This document shows positions 36,730 through 45,702 of a DNA stretch of 64,000 nucleotides, one piece after another (positions within the stretch are counted from its first letter, which is position 1; each line of letters opens with the position of its first letter). The stretch is from Betaproteobacteria bacterium UBA1934. Lineage in GTDB: Bacteria > Pseudomonadota > Gammaproteobacteria > Burkholderiales > Rhodocyclaceae. Position numbers and translations under genes: made by a program. The notes under the pieces were generated by a model. The model was not told the DNA's origin. It did no database searches and was given only the letters and a program-made list of their open reading frames with translations. The DNA lies in the NCBI GenBank assembly GCA_002337055.1, contig DDFG01000001.1:425870-489869 (forward strand), in the 5' to 3' direction.

Positions 36730-37317
36730 CTAGGTTGCTGAGTCAGCGTTTGCAAGGCGCGCGACTGCCTCGCGGCAGACGGCAAGAACGTGTTCGGAAA
36801 GCGCGGGATCGTCGACGGCACGCGCCAAACCGATTCCGCCAATGCACAAGGCCATGAACGCGATGGCGTCGTCCTGCTGTTGCAACGGGGCCGATTCGTC
36901 GCCGCAGATCGCCGACAACGATTTGGCCAGTTCCCGGGTATAGGCCTGCCGAAAAGCCGCGCTCCCGCGGGAGGCGTCCGAAACCAACGCGGCCAGCGCG
37001 CAGCTATCGGCAACGTCGTCACGATGCGCTGCGGTCAGATAACGGCGGGCCAACCGACCCAGGCGTGCGGGCCAGGATTCATTGCGAGGTTTGCCAACCC
37101 AGTGCGGACGATTTTCGAGCAGCGCATGGCGTAACGCGGCGACGGCCAGTTCGTCCTTGTTGGCGAAATGCGAATAGAAGGCGCCGTGAGTCAGTCCGGC
37201 GTCCTGCATGACCGGTGCGATGGCCGCACCCGAGAGGCCTTCGACCCTCAGCCGCACAGCGCTCGCGTCGAGAATGCGGTGGAGGGAAGCTTCCTTGAGT
37301 TCGACGCGGCTGACCAT
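36730..37317 (-). CDS. TetR-family transcriptional regulator
   Basis: A 195-residue repressor. The N-terminal helix-turn-helix is clear (ILDASAVRLRVEGLSGAAIA; AGLTHGAFYSHFANKDELA), followed by a ligand-binding domain. It heads the operon with the thioesterase and SDR genes and faces an AT-rich palindromic region. By family rule it should repress its own operon until it binds a small molecule, perhaps a substrate of the thioesterase or SDR. Confidence 0.92.
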   Translation of the reverse strand: MVSRVELKEASLHRILDASAVRLRVEGLSGAAIAPVMQDAGLTHGAFYSHFANKDELAVAALRHALLENRPHWVGKPRNESWPARLGRLARRYLTAAHRDDVADSCALAALVSDASRGSAAFRQAYTRELAKSLSAICGDESAPLQQQDDAIAFMALCIGGIGLARAVDDPALSEHVLAVCREAVARLANADSAT

Positions 37318-37327
37318 GTCAATATCG

Positions 37328-37362
37328 CATGATATTTATCATGTGAAATATCTTTTCATATG
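37328..37362. promoter_or_regulatory. Palindromic operator candidates for the TetR regulator
   Basis: CATGATATTTATCATG (37328-37343) is a perfect inverted repeat with a 2-bp centre. It overlaps a second one, CATGTGAAA-TATCT-TTTCATATG (37340-37362, one mismatch in the 9-bp arms). Both lie 10-45 bp before the tetR ATG in an AT-rich patch that contrasts with GC-rich flanks, as expected for an autoregulated operator. Confidence 0.55.
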
Positions 37363-37445
37363 ATGATTGTCATGTCAAATTCGGGTCGCCAACGGCGTCG
37401 GGACTGACGCTTGGCGATACACTGTTGTCTTTGGAGGGAACATTG

Positions 37446-38021
37446 ATGGAACGCTGTCCCTGGTGCGAAGGCTTCGACCTCTATCGGGAATACCACGATA
37501 CGGAGTGGGGGGTGCCGCTACGCGATGACCGTGCGCTCTTCGAGCTGTTGATTCTGGAGGGCGCACAGGCCGGACTTTCCTGGGCGACCATTCTGAAGAA
37601 GCGGGAGAATTATCGGCGGGTATTCGACGGTTTCAACCTAGAACGAATCGCGAACTACGACGAGAACAAAATTGCGGCGCTACTGGCCGATCCGGGCATC
37701 GTTCGCAACCGCGCCAAGATCGCTGCCGCGATCGGAAATGCCCGCGCTTATCTGGCACTATGTTCGCAAGGGCGAACGTTTGGCGATTTCGTGTGGCAAT
37801 TCGTCGAAGGACAGCCGATCCGGAACCGATGGGCATCGCTGAACGACGTGCCGGCGCGGACACCGCAATCGGATGCGATGAGCCGGGCGCTGAGCAAGGC
37901 AGGCTTCAAGTTCGTTGGCTCGACCATCTGCTATGCGTTCATGCAGGCGGCGGGGATGGTCAACGACCACTTGATTACCTGTCCGCGACACGACGAGATC
38001 GATGCGATGCGGGTCTCGTGA
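37446..38021 (+). CDS. tag: DNA-3-methyladenine glycosylase I
   Basis: A 191-residue repair enzyme that excises 3-methyladenine. Signature residues are CPWCEGFDLYREYHDTEWG (zinc-site Cys and catalytic-region Glu), FELLILEGAQAGLSWATIL, and the C-terminal zinc ligands around DHLITCPRHDE. ATG 37446 has GGAGG 8 bases upstream; it is divergent from the tetR operon. Confidence 0.95.
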   Translation: MERCPWCEGFDLYREYHDTEWGVPLRDDRALFELLILEGAQAGLSWATILKKRENYRRVFDGFNLERIANYDENKIAALLADPGIVRNRAKIAAAIGNARAYLALCSQGRTFGDFVWQFVEGQPIRNRWASLNDVPARTPQSDAMSRALSKAGFKFVGSTICYAFMQAAGMVNDHLITCPRHDEIDAMRVS

Positions 38022-38082
38022 TGCTTTCAACTGGATGCAATGCCGGAGCGTCCCGGTTGCAAGCCGGCGAAAGACCGTTCGC

Positions 38083-39546
38083 TTAGCCGCTCCGGCGCAT
38101 GCTTGTGGTATCGGGGTCGGCCGGCAAGCGCGGCAGCACGACACTGACTTCCAGGCCGCCCTCGCGGCGGTTTCGCAGCGCCAACGTGCCGCCGTGCGCG
38201 TACACAATGTTGCGCGCGATGCACAAACCCAATCCTGTTCCCCCGGTTTCCCGGCTGCGCGAACCCTCAAGGCGATAGAAGGGTTCGAACACTTTTTCCT
38301 GTTGGTCCTCGGGAATGCCGGGCCCATCGTCCGCAATTCGCAGCCTGAGTTCGCCTGGGCTGTCTTCTAGGATGACCCGGGCCCGGCCACCATACCGGAT
38401 GGCGTTGTCGATCAGGTTGTTCAGGCAACGTTTCAGCAGCGGCGCCATGCCGACAACGGGTTGGGTCGTGGTCCCCTCAAGGCTGACCGCTTTACCCAGT
38501 TCCGCGTGGTCGGCCTGTATGCTCTCCAGCAATGCCACCATGTCGACCGGTTGTCGGACCTGCCCGGCATCGAGGCCACGCAGGAACTCCAGCGCGCTGC
38601 CAACCATCTGCTCCATCTCATGCAAATCCTTTTCGAAGCGCTTTCGCTGTTCGTCGTCGTCAAGCATTTCCGCCCGCAAGCGCAGGCGGGTGATCGGAGT
38701 TTTCAAATCGTGCGACATCGCCGAAAAAATACGGTCGCGATCGTCGATGAGGCGTTGCAGGCGCGATTGCATGCGGTTGAAGGCGCGGGCGGCCAGCTTT
38801 ACTTCGCGGGGGCCGTTTTCGGGCAGTGGCGCACGATGAATGTCTTCACCCAATTGATCCGCCGCTTCAGCCAGCAGGTGAAGCGGGCGCGTGACCCAGC
38901 GTACCGCCAGGTAGGACAGCGCCAGAACGGCCAGAAGCAGAATGAGCAATGTGGACAGCAGACGTATTGGCAGGCTCGCCGAAGTTTGCGCCACAAGCGT
39001 TTCGAAGGTGACCCAAGCGCCGTCCCTAAGTTGCACCTGGACGCGGAAGGTGTTGCCGAAGTCGGGAGATGCGTGATCAGGCGAGCCGCGGTACATGCCA
39101 GGTACGAACTCCTTGCCTTCCCGCATGGCCCGGCGTCGGCCGTAACCCGATCCGGGGCCTCGCGCCTCGACCGGAGCCGCGTCGGCAACCGCGATGCGGA
39201 TAGAGCGTTCGTCACCCAGTTCCGAGTGCAAGATCGCGGCAAACATGCCTGCCTGCATGCCGGCGACCGAATTGTCGGTTGTGGCCATGGGAGTCTGGTC
39301 CAGGCTGACCACCTGCGGCGGCACATTGATTACGCTGACGATGCGCGCTCTTTCGGCGGGATTGAGAGAGTCGAGCAGTTCAACTGTGTCGGCGATCCTT
39401 TGCGCGGATTGGAGGCCGATCGATCGAAAGAGCAATTGATCGCGCTCGGCGAAGTTGATAGCCGCGCTGAGCAACTGAGCGACGAGCAGTCCCGTCAGCA
39501 TCACGCCGACCAGGCGCCAGAAGAGAGATTGAGGCCACAGGGTCAT
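38083..39546 (-). CDS. Sensor histidine kinase, EnvZ/RstB-like
   Basis: A 487-residue membrane kinase. Membrane segments at about 8-31 and 195-215 enclose a periplasmic sensor domain; HAMP, DHp and HATPase domains follow. The phosphorylated His is in FSAMSHDLKTPITRLRLRAE (H279), and the ATP site has NLIDNAIRYG, DDGPGIP and GGTGLGLCIA. Its start overlaps the response regulator stop by one base (TGATG). The signal is unknown. Confidence 0.93.
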   Translation of the reverse strand: MTLWPQSLFWRLVGVMLTGLLVAQLLSAAINFAERDQLLFRSIGLQSAQRIADTVELLDSLNPAERARIVSVINVPPQVVSLDQTPMATTDNSVAGMQAGMFAAILHSELGDERSIRIAVADAAPVEARGPGSGYGRRRAMREGKEFVPGMYRGSPDHASPDFGNTFRVQVQLRDGAWVTFETLVAQTSASLPIRLLSTLLILLLAVLALSYLAVRWVTRPLHLLAEAADQLGEDIHRAPLPENGPREVKLAARAFNRMQSRLQRLIDDRDRIFSAMSHDLKTPITRLRLRAEMLDDDEQRKRFEKDLHEMEQMVGSALEFLRGLDAGQVRQPVDMVALLESIQADHAELGKAVSLEGTTTQPVVGMAPLLKRCLNNLIDNAIRYGGRARVILEDSPGELRLRIADDGPGIPEDQQEKVFEPFYRLEGSRSRETGGTGLGLCIARNIVYAHGGTLALRNRREGGLEVSVVLPRLPADPDTTSMRRSG

Positions 39547-40268
39547 CAGTGCACCTTCGCGACCGGCGCAGCCAGAACATAGCCTTCGCCGCGAATGGTC
39601 TTGATCAGCCGGGGTTCGCGGGGGTCGTCGCCCAGACGGTGGCGTAGCCGGCTGACCTGGACGTCGATGCTGCGGTCGAGTGGGTCGGCTTCCTTGCCGA
39701 GACTCAGGTCAAGCAACTGGTCGCGGTTCAGCACCCGGTTGGGATGACTCAGGAACACGCGAAGCAGGCGGTATTCCGCGCCGCTCAAGGGGGTGACCAC
39801 TCCGTCGGTCGATACGAGGTGACGGTGGGAGGTATCGAGAGTCCAGTTGCCGAACTGAAGTTGTCTCGCAGAGTCGTCTGCCCGGGTGGGGGGCAGGCTG
39901 CGCGTACGACGCAGGACAACCTTGATGCGGGCTAGCAACTCGCGGGCGCTGAATGGCTTTGTAACGTAATCGTCGGCGCCCATTTCCAATCCGATGATGC
40001 GGTCGGTGTCGTCGCCCCGCGCCGTCAGCATTATGACTGGCACGTCTGATCGCGTGCGCAGGTTTCGGCACAACGTCAGGCCGTCTTCTCCCGGCAACAT
40101 CAAGTCGAGAACGACTAGGTCGAACCGGCCATTGTCGAGAGCGCGCCACATCGCGCGACCGTCTGCCGCGCTGGTGACGCGCAGGCCGTTCTTGACGAGA
40201 TAGTCGGAGAGGAGACTGCGGATCTCGGCATCGTCGTCGACAATCAGAATGTGATCATGGGGCTCCAT
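39546..40268 (-). CDS. OmpR-family response regulator
   Basis: A 240-residue two-component regulator. The receiver has the acidic pocket DDD (11-13), phosphoacceptor D55 (LVVLDLMLPGEDG) and the KPF switch; the C-terminal winged helix ends in HRLGDDPREPRLIKTIRGEG. It is partner to the downstream kinase. Divergent from it is an exported Gly-rich protein that could be a target. Confidence 0.94.
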   Translation of the reverse strand: MEPHDHILIVDDDAEIRSLLSDYLVKNGLRVTSAADGRAMWRALDNGRFDLVVLDLMLPGEDGLTLCRNLRTRSDVPVIMLTARGDDTDRIIGLEMGADDYVTKPFSARELLARIKVVLRRTRSLPPTRADDSARQLQFGNWTLDTSHRHLVSTDGVVTPLSGAEYRLLRVFLSHPNRVLNRDQLLDLSLGKEADPLDRSIDVQVSRLRHRLGDDPREPRLIKTIRGEGYVLAAPVAKVH

Positions 40269-40369
40269 ATGATGATTTGACTCCTCTTTTCCCGGCAGCT
40301 GGCCGGAAAAATGTATCGCAGTGTGTCAAGGCGACGATGTGTTTCAGTGTGCTACAAAAAAGCGTGTTG

Positions 40370-40403
40370 TTGACATGGCCGTATTACATCTTGGCCGTGT
40401 AAT
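40370..40403 (+). promoter_or_regulatory. Candidate control region upstream of the exported Gly-rich protein
   Basis: TTGACA (40370-40375) matches the -35 consensus exactly. Just downstream ATTACA...TGTAAT (40383-40403) forms a 6-bp inverted repeat, and TGGCCGT occurs twice. No -10 lies at normal spacing (a TGTAAT is 22 bp away), so the promoter might need an activator such as the adjacent OmpR-type regulator. This is speculative. Confidence 0.3.
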
Positions 40404-40486
40404 GAAGGCGTTGGAAGGCCCTCCTTTCATCTGGCCGAACGGAAAAGCCGGCGGCCATTTCGATGAATCACCACAGGAGATGAATC

Positions 40487-40894
40487 ATGAAATATGGATA
40501 TGCGTTGATCGCCAGCACGGTGGCGGCGCTGTTTCTCAGCATCGCCTCTCCCGTCCATGCACAACCTGGCCCCGGAATGGGCCCAGGTTATGGTTCGGGG
40601 CAGGGTTATGGACAAGGTCAGGGTCGAGGCGGAATGGGAATGGGGAATTATGGCCGCGGTCGTGGGTTCGCCTTCAACAACACCAACACGCGGGGCTGGT
40701 CGCTCATGACGGCAGAGGAACGCGTCGCTCACCGCGACAAGATGTGGTCGGCCAAAAGCTACAATGAATGCAAAGCCATTCAGGACGAAAATCATCAGGC
40801 CATGACCGAGCGCGCCAAGGTGCAAGGCAAGACTCTGCCGACGCCTCGCTGGAACGGATGTGACCGGATGAAGGCACGTGGGTTTTTCAACTAG
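40487..40894 (+). CDS. Exported Gly-rich small protein
   Basis: A 135-residue protein: signal peptide (KYGYALIASTVAALFLSIAS, cleaved near VHAQ), a Gly/Met/Arg-rich low-complexity stretch (about 28-58), then a conserved-looking module (LMTAEERVAHRDKMWSAKSY ... NGCDRMKARGFF) with two Cys. Similar modules occur in betaproteobacterial periplasmic proteins of unknown function. AGGAG precedes ATG 40487. It is divergent from the EnvZ/OmpR-like pair. Confidence 0.75.
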   Translation: MKYGYALIASTVAALFLSIASPVHAQPGPGMGPGYGSGQGYGQGQGRGGMGMGNYGRGRGFAFNNTNTRGWSLMTAEERVAHRDKMWSAKSYNECKAIQDENHQAMTERAKVQGKTLPTPRWNGCDRMKARGFFN

Positions 40895-41000
40895 TCATGC
40901 CGGGAGGGGGAGGGGCGCCTTTCGCGCTCCCATCTCCCGACGTCCTGAATGGCACTCGCTCGCAGTGTAAGGCCAGGGCCGTCGACATCCGGTTGGATCG

Positions 41001-41579
41001 CTATTTCTGCTTCATCAGATCGGCGACGGTGCCTGACCAGATCTTGAAGAAGCCCTCGGCCCGGGCGACTTGCAGCCAGCTTTCCCATTCGCTGCGGGCA
41101 AACGCGGGATCGCGGACGGCGAGCCCGGATTGTTCGATGCCGATGGAGAGAGTCCCTCCCTTCTTGCCCGTGTTCTCGGTGCGCTGTCGTTTGAACTGCT
41201 CGCGAAGTTCGGCAATGTCGCGTTGGGATTCGGGGGTCAGGCTATAAACCAGCCAGTGCCGACCGCGGTCCGGCGCGGGCAGACCAAGCGCGGCGGTCGA
41301 AACGGTGGTCGCCCGCATTGGGAAATGGCGATCAACCGCTTTGACCGTGCTGCCTTCGTTGGGTACGAATTTGACGTCGAGTGTGGGAATGGCGCCTGCG
41401 GGGGGCAGCATGCGCACATCCATTTGCACGGCGAGCATCAGGTCGGCCGGGTTGCCTTCCATCAACGCCGATTGCAGGGTGAGCAGGCGCGGCATCGAGC
41501 GCAGGGGTACTCCCGCGCAGGCGGAGAGTCCTAGGATATACACGGCCAGCAAACAGGCGCCAGCAGCGAGCTTTTTCAT
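41001..41579 (-). CDS. Putative lipoprotein
   Basis: A 192-residue protein with a lipoprotein signal (MKKLAAGACLLAVYILGLSAC, lipobox LSAC). ATG 41579 is chosen because it starts exactly at the signal sequence, although no strong ribosome-binding site is present; the open frame to 41939 has no other support. The mature part is mixed alpha/beta, with the segment SEWESWLQVARAEGFFKIWS near the end. No family is recognised. Confidence 0.65.
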   Translation of the reverse strand: MKKLAAGACLLAVYILGLSACAGVPLRSMPRLLTLQSALMEGNPADLMLAVQMDVRMLPPAGAIPTLDVKFVPNEGSTVKAVDRHFPMRATTVSTAALGLPAPDRGRHWLVYSLTPESQRDIAELREQFKRQRTENTGKKGGTLSIGIEQSGLAVRDPAFARSEWESWLQVARAEGFFKIWSGTVADLMKQK

Positions 41580-41884
41580 GTCGATATTCAATAGGCCGAC
41601 GAGGGCGGGTAGGGTTGGATTTGCCCGGCGAACGGGCTCGGATGATTTGGTCGCCAGCTTCCCACAGCGAAAGCCGTGCCGCCAGTCGGTTGCCGCGGAG
41701 TTTGCAAGCGGTTGTTGCTGGGCGTTTCGGCAGAAACAAACTGAAACAAATCGTCGCAAAAGCGCGCTTGGATTTGGCACGCCCTGCCCAAAATAATGCC
41801 ATATCGGCACTGTTCGCCCAAGGCAAGAGCGCCACCGGTGGCGGTAGTCCGAGAGTGACTGTGATGAATTTATGGAGGCAAGAC

Positions 41885-43342
41885 ATGCATGTCGCAAAAG
41901 TGAATCCGAAAATGGTCGCGGTGGTCGGTGTGTTGGCACTGGGTGGGGCGCTTTCGCTCGGTTACGCCAAGACGATGCCGGGTACCGAGCAAGTTGTTCA
42001 GGCGCAGGCAGCTCCCGTTGCGGGACCGGTTGCTGGCGTGCAGATGCCGAATATGGCTGGCATTGTCGAGCAGAATGGGCCGGCGGTGGTGAATATCAGC
42101 GTCGTCGCAGGTACGCGGCAGACCGCCGAGCGCCAGCGCATGCCGCAAATCGACCCTGATGACCCGTTCTACGAGTTTTTCCGCCATTTTGGCGCGCCGC
42201 AGTTTCGTGGTCAGGTGCCGGTGCGCGGGCAGGGGTCCGGCTTTATCGTCTCGGCGGACGGCACAATCCTGACCAACGCGCATGTGGTGGATGGCGCCGA
42301 TGAGGTGACGGTCAAACTGACCGACAAGCGGGAATTCAAGGCCAAGGTACGCGGTCTCGACAAAGCCAGCGATGTGGCCGTGTTGAAGATCGAGGCCCAC
42401 AACCTGCCAACGGCGAAAATTGGCAATTCAACTGCCACTCGCGTTGGCGAGTGGGTGCTGGCCATTGGTTCGCCGTTCGGGTTCGAGAACAGCGCAACGG
42501 CGGGCATTATTTCAGCCAAGTCGCGCACGTTGCCGGATGGCAGCTACGTTCCTTTCCTGCAAACCGATGTGGCGGTCAATCCCGGCAATTCCGGTGGGCC
42601 GCTGTTCAACATGGCGGGTGAGGTGGTCGGCATCAACTCGCAGATCTACTCACGTAGCGGCGGCTATCAGGGACTCTCGTTCGCCATTCCCATCGAGTTG
42701 GCGATGAATATCGAGAAACAGATCGTGACTCACGGCAAGGTGCAGCGCGGCAAGCTCGGCATCGCGATACAGGACGTCAATCAATCGCTGGCCGAGTCGT
42801 TCGGGCTTGAGAAGCCCGCGGGCGCCCTGGTTTCCTCGATCGAGAAGGGCGGCCCCGCAGACCGCGCCGGCTTGCAGCCCGGTGATGTGATTCTCGCTTT
42901 GAACGGGAAGGCCGTAACTGCCTCGGGAGACCTTCCCGCATTGGTGGCGACGATGCAGTCCGGTGAAACTGCCCGCTTGCAAGTATGGCGCAAAGGCAAG
43001 CAACTGGAAATTGCGGTCAGGATCGGCGCTTTTGAAGAACCAGCGCGGGCCCAGATTTTGGAAGAGAGCCCGGGCAAAGCCCGGCTGGGCGTGGCAGTGC
43101 GCCCGCTGACGCCCGAAGAGCGACGTCAAATTGGCGGTGCGGGCGGCGTGATGGTTCAGGATGCCAGCGGCCCCGCCCGGCGCGCCGGCATTCAGGCGGG
43201 CGACGTCATTCTGTCGGTCAATGGCGAAGCCGTCAGCAGCGCCGAACAGTTGCGCGCGCAGTTGGCCAAGGCCGGCAAGCGAGTTGCCCTACTGGTGGAA
43301 CGCGGCGATGCACGCCTGTTTGTACCGGTGGAACTCGGTTGA
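41885..43342 (+). CDS. Periplasmic serine protease HtrA/DegP family
   Basis: A 485-residue Do-type protease. The N-terminus is a membrane anchor or signal (MVAVVGVLALGGALSLGYA). The trypsin-like domain has the triad H133 (TNAHVV), D163 (SDVAVLK) and S236 (GNSGGP), followed by two PDZ domains (KLGIAIQDVN..., RLGVAVRPLT...). It degrades misfolded envelope proteins. ATG 41885 has GGAGG at a 6-base gap; upstream frame to 41615 is not supported. DegQ or MucD could equally be used as names. Confidence 0.93.
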   Translation: MHVAKVNPKMVAVVGVLALGGALSLGYAKTMPGTEQVVQAQAAPVAGPVAGVQMPNMAGIVEQNGPAVVNISVVAGTRQTAERQRMPQIDPDDPFYEFFRHFGAPQFRGQVPVRGQGSGFIVSADGTILTNAHVVDGADEVTVKLTDKREFKAKVRGLDKASDVAVLKIEAHNLPTAKIGNSTATRVGEWVLAIGSPFGFENSATAGIISAKSRTLPDGSYVPFLQTDVAVNPGNSGGPLFNMAGEVVGINSQIYSRSGGYQGLSFAIPIELAMNIEKQIVTHGKVQRGKLGIAIQDVNQSLAESFGLEKPAGALVSSIEKGGPADRAGLQPGDVILALNGKAVTASGDLPALVATMQSGETARLQVWRKGKQLEIAVRIGAFEEPARAQILEESPGKARLGVAVRPLTPEERRQIGGAGGVMVQDASGPARRAGIQAGDVILSVNGEAVSSAEQLRAQLAKAGKRVALLVERGDARLFVPVELG

Positions 43343-43354
43343 TGTCGCGAGTCC

Positions 43355-43381
43355 GGGGGTGGCCGGCGTGCCGGTCGCCCC
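43355..43381. terminator. GC-rich hairpin between convergent htrA and ompA-like genes
   Basis: GGGGTGGCCGGCGTGCCGGT with CGCCCC folds into a stable stem of about ten pairs around 43355-43381. There is no T tract, so classical termination is doubtful, but its position between convergent stops suggests it helps end or stabilise transcripts. Confidence 0.35.
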
Positions 43382-43388
43382 GCGGGCG

Positions 43389-44222
43389 TTACTGTTCAAC
43401 CAGTTCGACGCGACGATTTTTCGCCCGTCCTTCATCGGTGCGATTGGTGGCGACCGGTGCAATCGGCCCCGCGCCGCGCCCCTGCATGCGACTGGTGGCG
43501 ATTCCATACCCTTTGAACAGCGCCTGAACCACCGCTTGCGCACGCGCTTCGGAGAGTTTCATGTTGGCGTCGAGTTGCCCGGTCGAATCGGTGTGGCCGA
43601 CCACCATCAGCTTTAGCGAGGGGTCGCCGGTGAGCAACTTGGCAACCTCGTCCAGTGCTGCTTTCGATTCGGGTTTGACTTCCGATTTGCCGGTATCGAA
43701 GTAAATGCCATATACCGCGGCATGGCCGGTGTTCTTGATGTCGTTGCTGAATATGGTGGCGCTGGCGACAATATCCTGCGCCATGCCTGCCTTTTCGACC
43801 ACGGTTAGCCAGATTTTGCCGTTGCCCTTGTTACTCTCGAACCAGACCGTTTTGCCGTCTTTGTTGACGGTACCGTTGACCAGGTAATCGTTGATGTAAA
43901 GAATCTGCCCGCCGATGCTCTTGAAGGCGGTTTCGTAATTCTTGACGACGGTTAGCTTGCCCGGTTCCTGCGTGCCCTCGGCAACCCGGTAGGTCAGTTT
44001 GGTCACCCGGCCTTCGACGTGCAGTTTTTCACGCTTGCCGGTATCAAGATTGGCGGCGTCGAATTCCTTGATATCGCATTTCTCGATGAAGTAGCCGGCC
44101 ATGCGCGTCGGGAAAAGCGGATGGTCCGCACACCCTTTTTTGTCGGCGCTCGCTGCACTTGCGAGAGCAGACGTCAACAAAACGCCGCAAAATACGGCAA
44201 CCTGTAAACGAATGCGCTCCAT
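43389..44222 (-). CDS. OmpA-family outer-membrane/peptidoglycan-associated protein
   Basis: A 277-residue exported protein. Signal peptide MERIRLQVAVFCGVLLTSAL with cleavage near ASA; unknown N-terminal domain with two Cys (KKGCADHP, IEKCDIKEF); C-terminal OmpA domain (GIYFDTGKSEVKPESKAALD, LMVVGHTDSTGQLDANMKLS, EGRAKNRRVELV) that binds peptidoglycan. Convergent with htrA. The N-terminal domain resembles uncharacterised OmpA-family proteins (DUF4892-like is possible, not certain). Confidence 0.88.
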   Translation of the reverse strand: MERIRLQVAVFCGVLLTSALASAASADKKGCADHPLFPTRMAGYFIEKCDIKEFDAANLDTGKREKLHVEGRVTKLTYRVAEGTQEPGKLTVVKNYETAFKSIGGQILYINDYLVNGTVNKDGKTVWFESNKGNGKIWLTVVEKAGMAQDIVASATIFSNDIKNTGHAAVYGIYFDTGKSEVKPESKAALDEVAKLLTGDPSLKLMVVGHTDSTGQLDANMKLSEARAQAVVQALFKGYGIATSRMQGRGAGPIAPVATNRTDEGRAKNRRVELVEQ

Positions 44223-44411
44223 GAATCGATCCTCCCGATAGATTTGAATCCGGCTGCTTGTGCCGGGCCGATGACAGATGTCTGTTCAGAGTAGATCGCG
44301 CCGTGCAATAGCGCCATGTCATCGCCAATTCATGTGGCGGGCGCTTAGGTTTCGCCTATCATTTTTATTGGCCCAGAGTGGGTCGGATTAAAAAGAGTTT
44401 CGGGAGGTTTC

Positions 44412-45251
44412 ATGCGGCATTTGTCATGTTGTATCGCGCTCGCCTGTATTCCGATGCACGCCGCCAATGCAGATGGCGACGGCCCCACGCGAGTGCCCAG
44501 TCAGGTCGAGGCCAGCTATATCCGGCATACGCTTGCAGCGATCCAGGCGGCGCTTCCTGCCGCGCCCAGCGGATGGACCGCAACCAGGCAACCTGATGCA
44601 GAGGTGCCGACGCAGGTTCCTGACAAAGTCGCTGCCCTGCGTGTTCAGTACTCGGGTGAATGGGTGGATACTGCTCGCCGCGAGGCTGCCGGTCGGCAAG
44701 CGGAACAGGAGAACAGGCGCGCGATGCAGGCGCAAATGGGGCCTGGCATGAAAAAACGCATGGAGGAGCAGCAAACCTTGTTTGCCAGACTCGGCGACGC
44801 GGCGCAACGGGGCGATCAGGCGGAAATGAAACGCATACAGGCCCGGTTGCAGGAATTGAGCCGGCCAGCCTCGAATGCCAGCCCGGAACGCGCCACTGAA
44901 CAAGGAGGTTGTCTCAAGGTCCAAGTGACGGCCAACGCCAGCGTTTTCAGCGTCAAGAATGCGCGGGCGGTTACCATCCCCGGTGCGCCGGCAGGGCTCC
45001 AGTTCTATCGCGCCGACGACGGAGGCACGGTTCGCGACTGTCCGGAAGGGATCACCTATGCCGTATTCGGGGCGTGGAAGCCGGCCGACAAGGGCGGCGA
45101 GTATCTCTATTTCCGCGAATCAATGAACCGCGCCTTGCCGCCGACCGTCGTGCAGAACATTTATCTCTCGGTACGGGCTTCAGAGGAGAGAGCGCGGGAC
45201 GTGCTGGCCCGCACGCGATGGAGCGATTTGCAGGGCTTGATTGGGCGTTGA
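44412..45251 (+). CDS. Exported protein of unknown function
   Basis: A 279-residue protein with a short signal peptide (MRHLSCCIALACIPMHAANA). A central charged helical stretch (about 85-150, rich in Arg, Gln and Glu) is likely coiled coil. The C-terminal part (LKVQVTANASVFSVKNARAV, FGAWKPADKGGEYLYF) looks beta-rich. No family is recognised. The 189 bp before it separates it from the divergent ompA-like gene. Confidence 0.6.
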   Translation: MRHLSCCIALACIPMHAANADGDGPTRVPSQVEASYIRHTLAAIQAALPAAPSGWTATRQPDAEVPTQVPDKVAALRVQYSGEWVDTARREAAGRQAEQENRRAMQAQMGPGMKKRMEEQQTLFARLGDAAQRGDQAEMKRIQARLQELSRPASNASPERATEQGGCLKVQVTANASVFSVKNARAVTIPGAPAGLQFYRADDGGTVRDCPEGITYAVFGAWKPADKGGEYLYFRESMNRALPPTVVQNIYLSVRASEERARDVLARTRWSDLQGLIGR

Positions 45252-45281
45252 GTTTTGCCTGAGCAAATAGAGAGCGGCGAT

Positions 45282-45702
45282 ATGGAACCTGTGGTCAGCC
45301 ACATTGAGATCACTGTCGGCGATATGGAGAAGGTCATTCCGTTTTACGACCGATTTTTCCCGCTTCTGGGCTAAAGCCTCGAGGTGCGCTCTGCGGCGAC
45401 CATTGCGGCGCACGACAAGCATGTGGTGCCCCGAGCACCCGAAACTGGGTATTACCATTACCTTGCCGCCCCGCGAACTTGCAGCCGAGCGGGTGCAGTG
45501 CCGAAGACCCGGTGCCTTGCATCACCTGGCATTCTGGGTGGAATCCCGGCAGGAGGTCGATCGCCTGTATGCCAAACGGTTGGCGATTGGCGTCGACGTG
45601 GTGATTCCACCCCGCGCGTTTCCCGAAAATTCGCAGCCTGGCTGCTATGCGCTCTATCTGCGCGATCCGGACGGACTGCGTTACGAGATTGTCACCTATT
45701 GA
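45282..45702 (+). pseudogene. VOC-family (glyoxalase-like) protein, inactivated
   Basis: The N-terminal reading frame starts EPVVSHIEITVGDMEKVIPF, a VOC beginning, and hits TAA at 45372 after FFPLLG. The same frame resumes (SLEVRSAATIAAHDKHVV), and the homology then shifts to the +1 frame (EHPKLGITIT ... GALHHLAFWVESRQEVDRLY ... CYALYLRDPDGLRYEIVTY) with its stop at 45702. So the gene has one nonsense change plus a frameshift between about 45415 and 45435. It is a dead copy of a dioxygenase/glyoxalase-fold gene. Confidence 0.8.

Noticed and set aside
40895..40965. G-rich/C-rich hairpin after the Gly-rich protein gene
   Set aside because: Imperfect stem and no T tract, so not called as a terminator.
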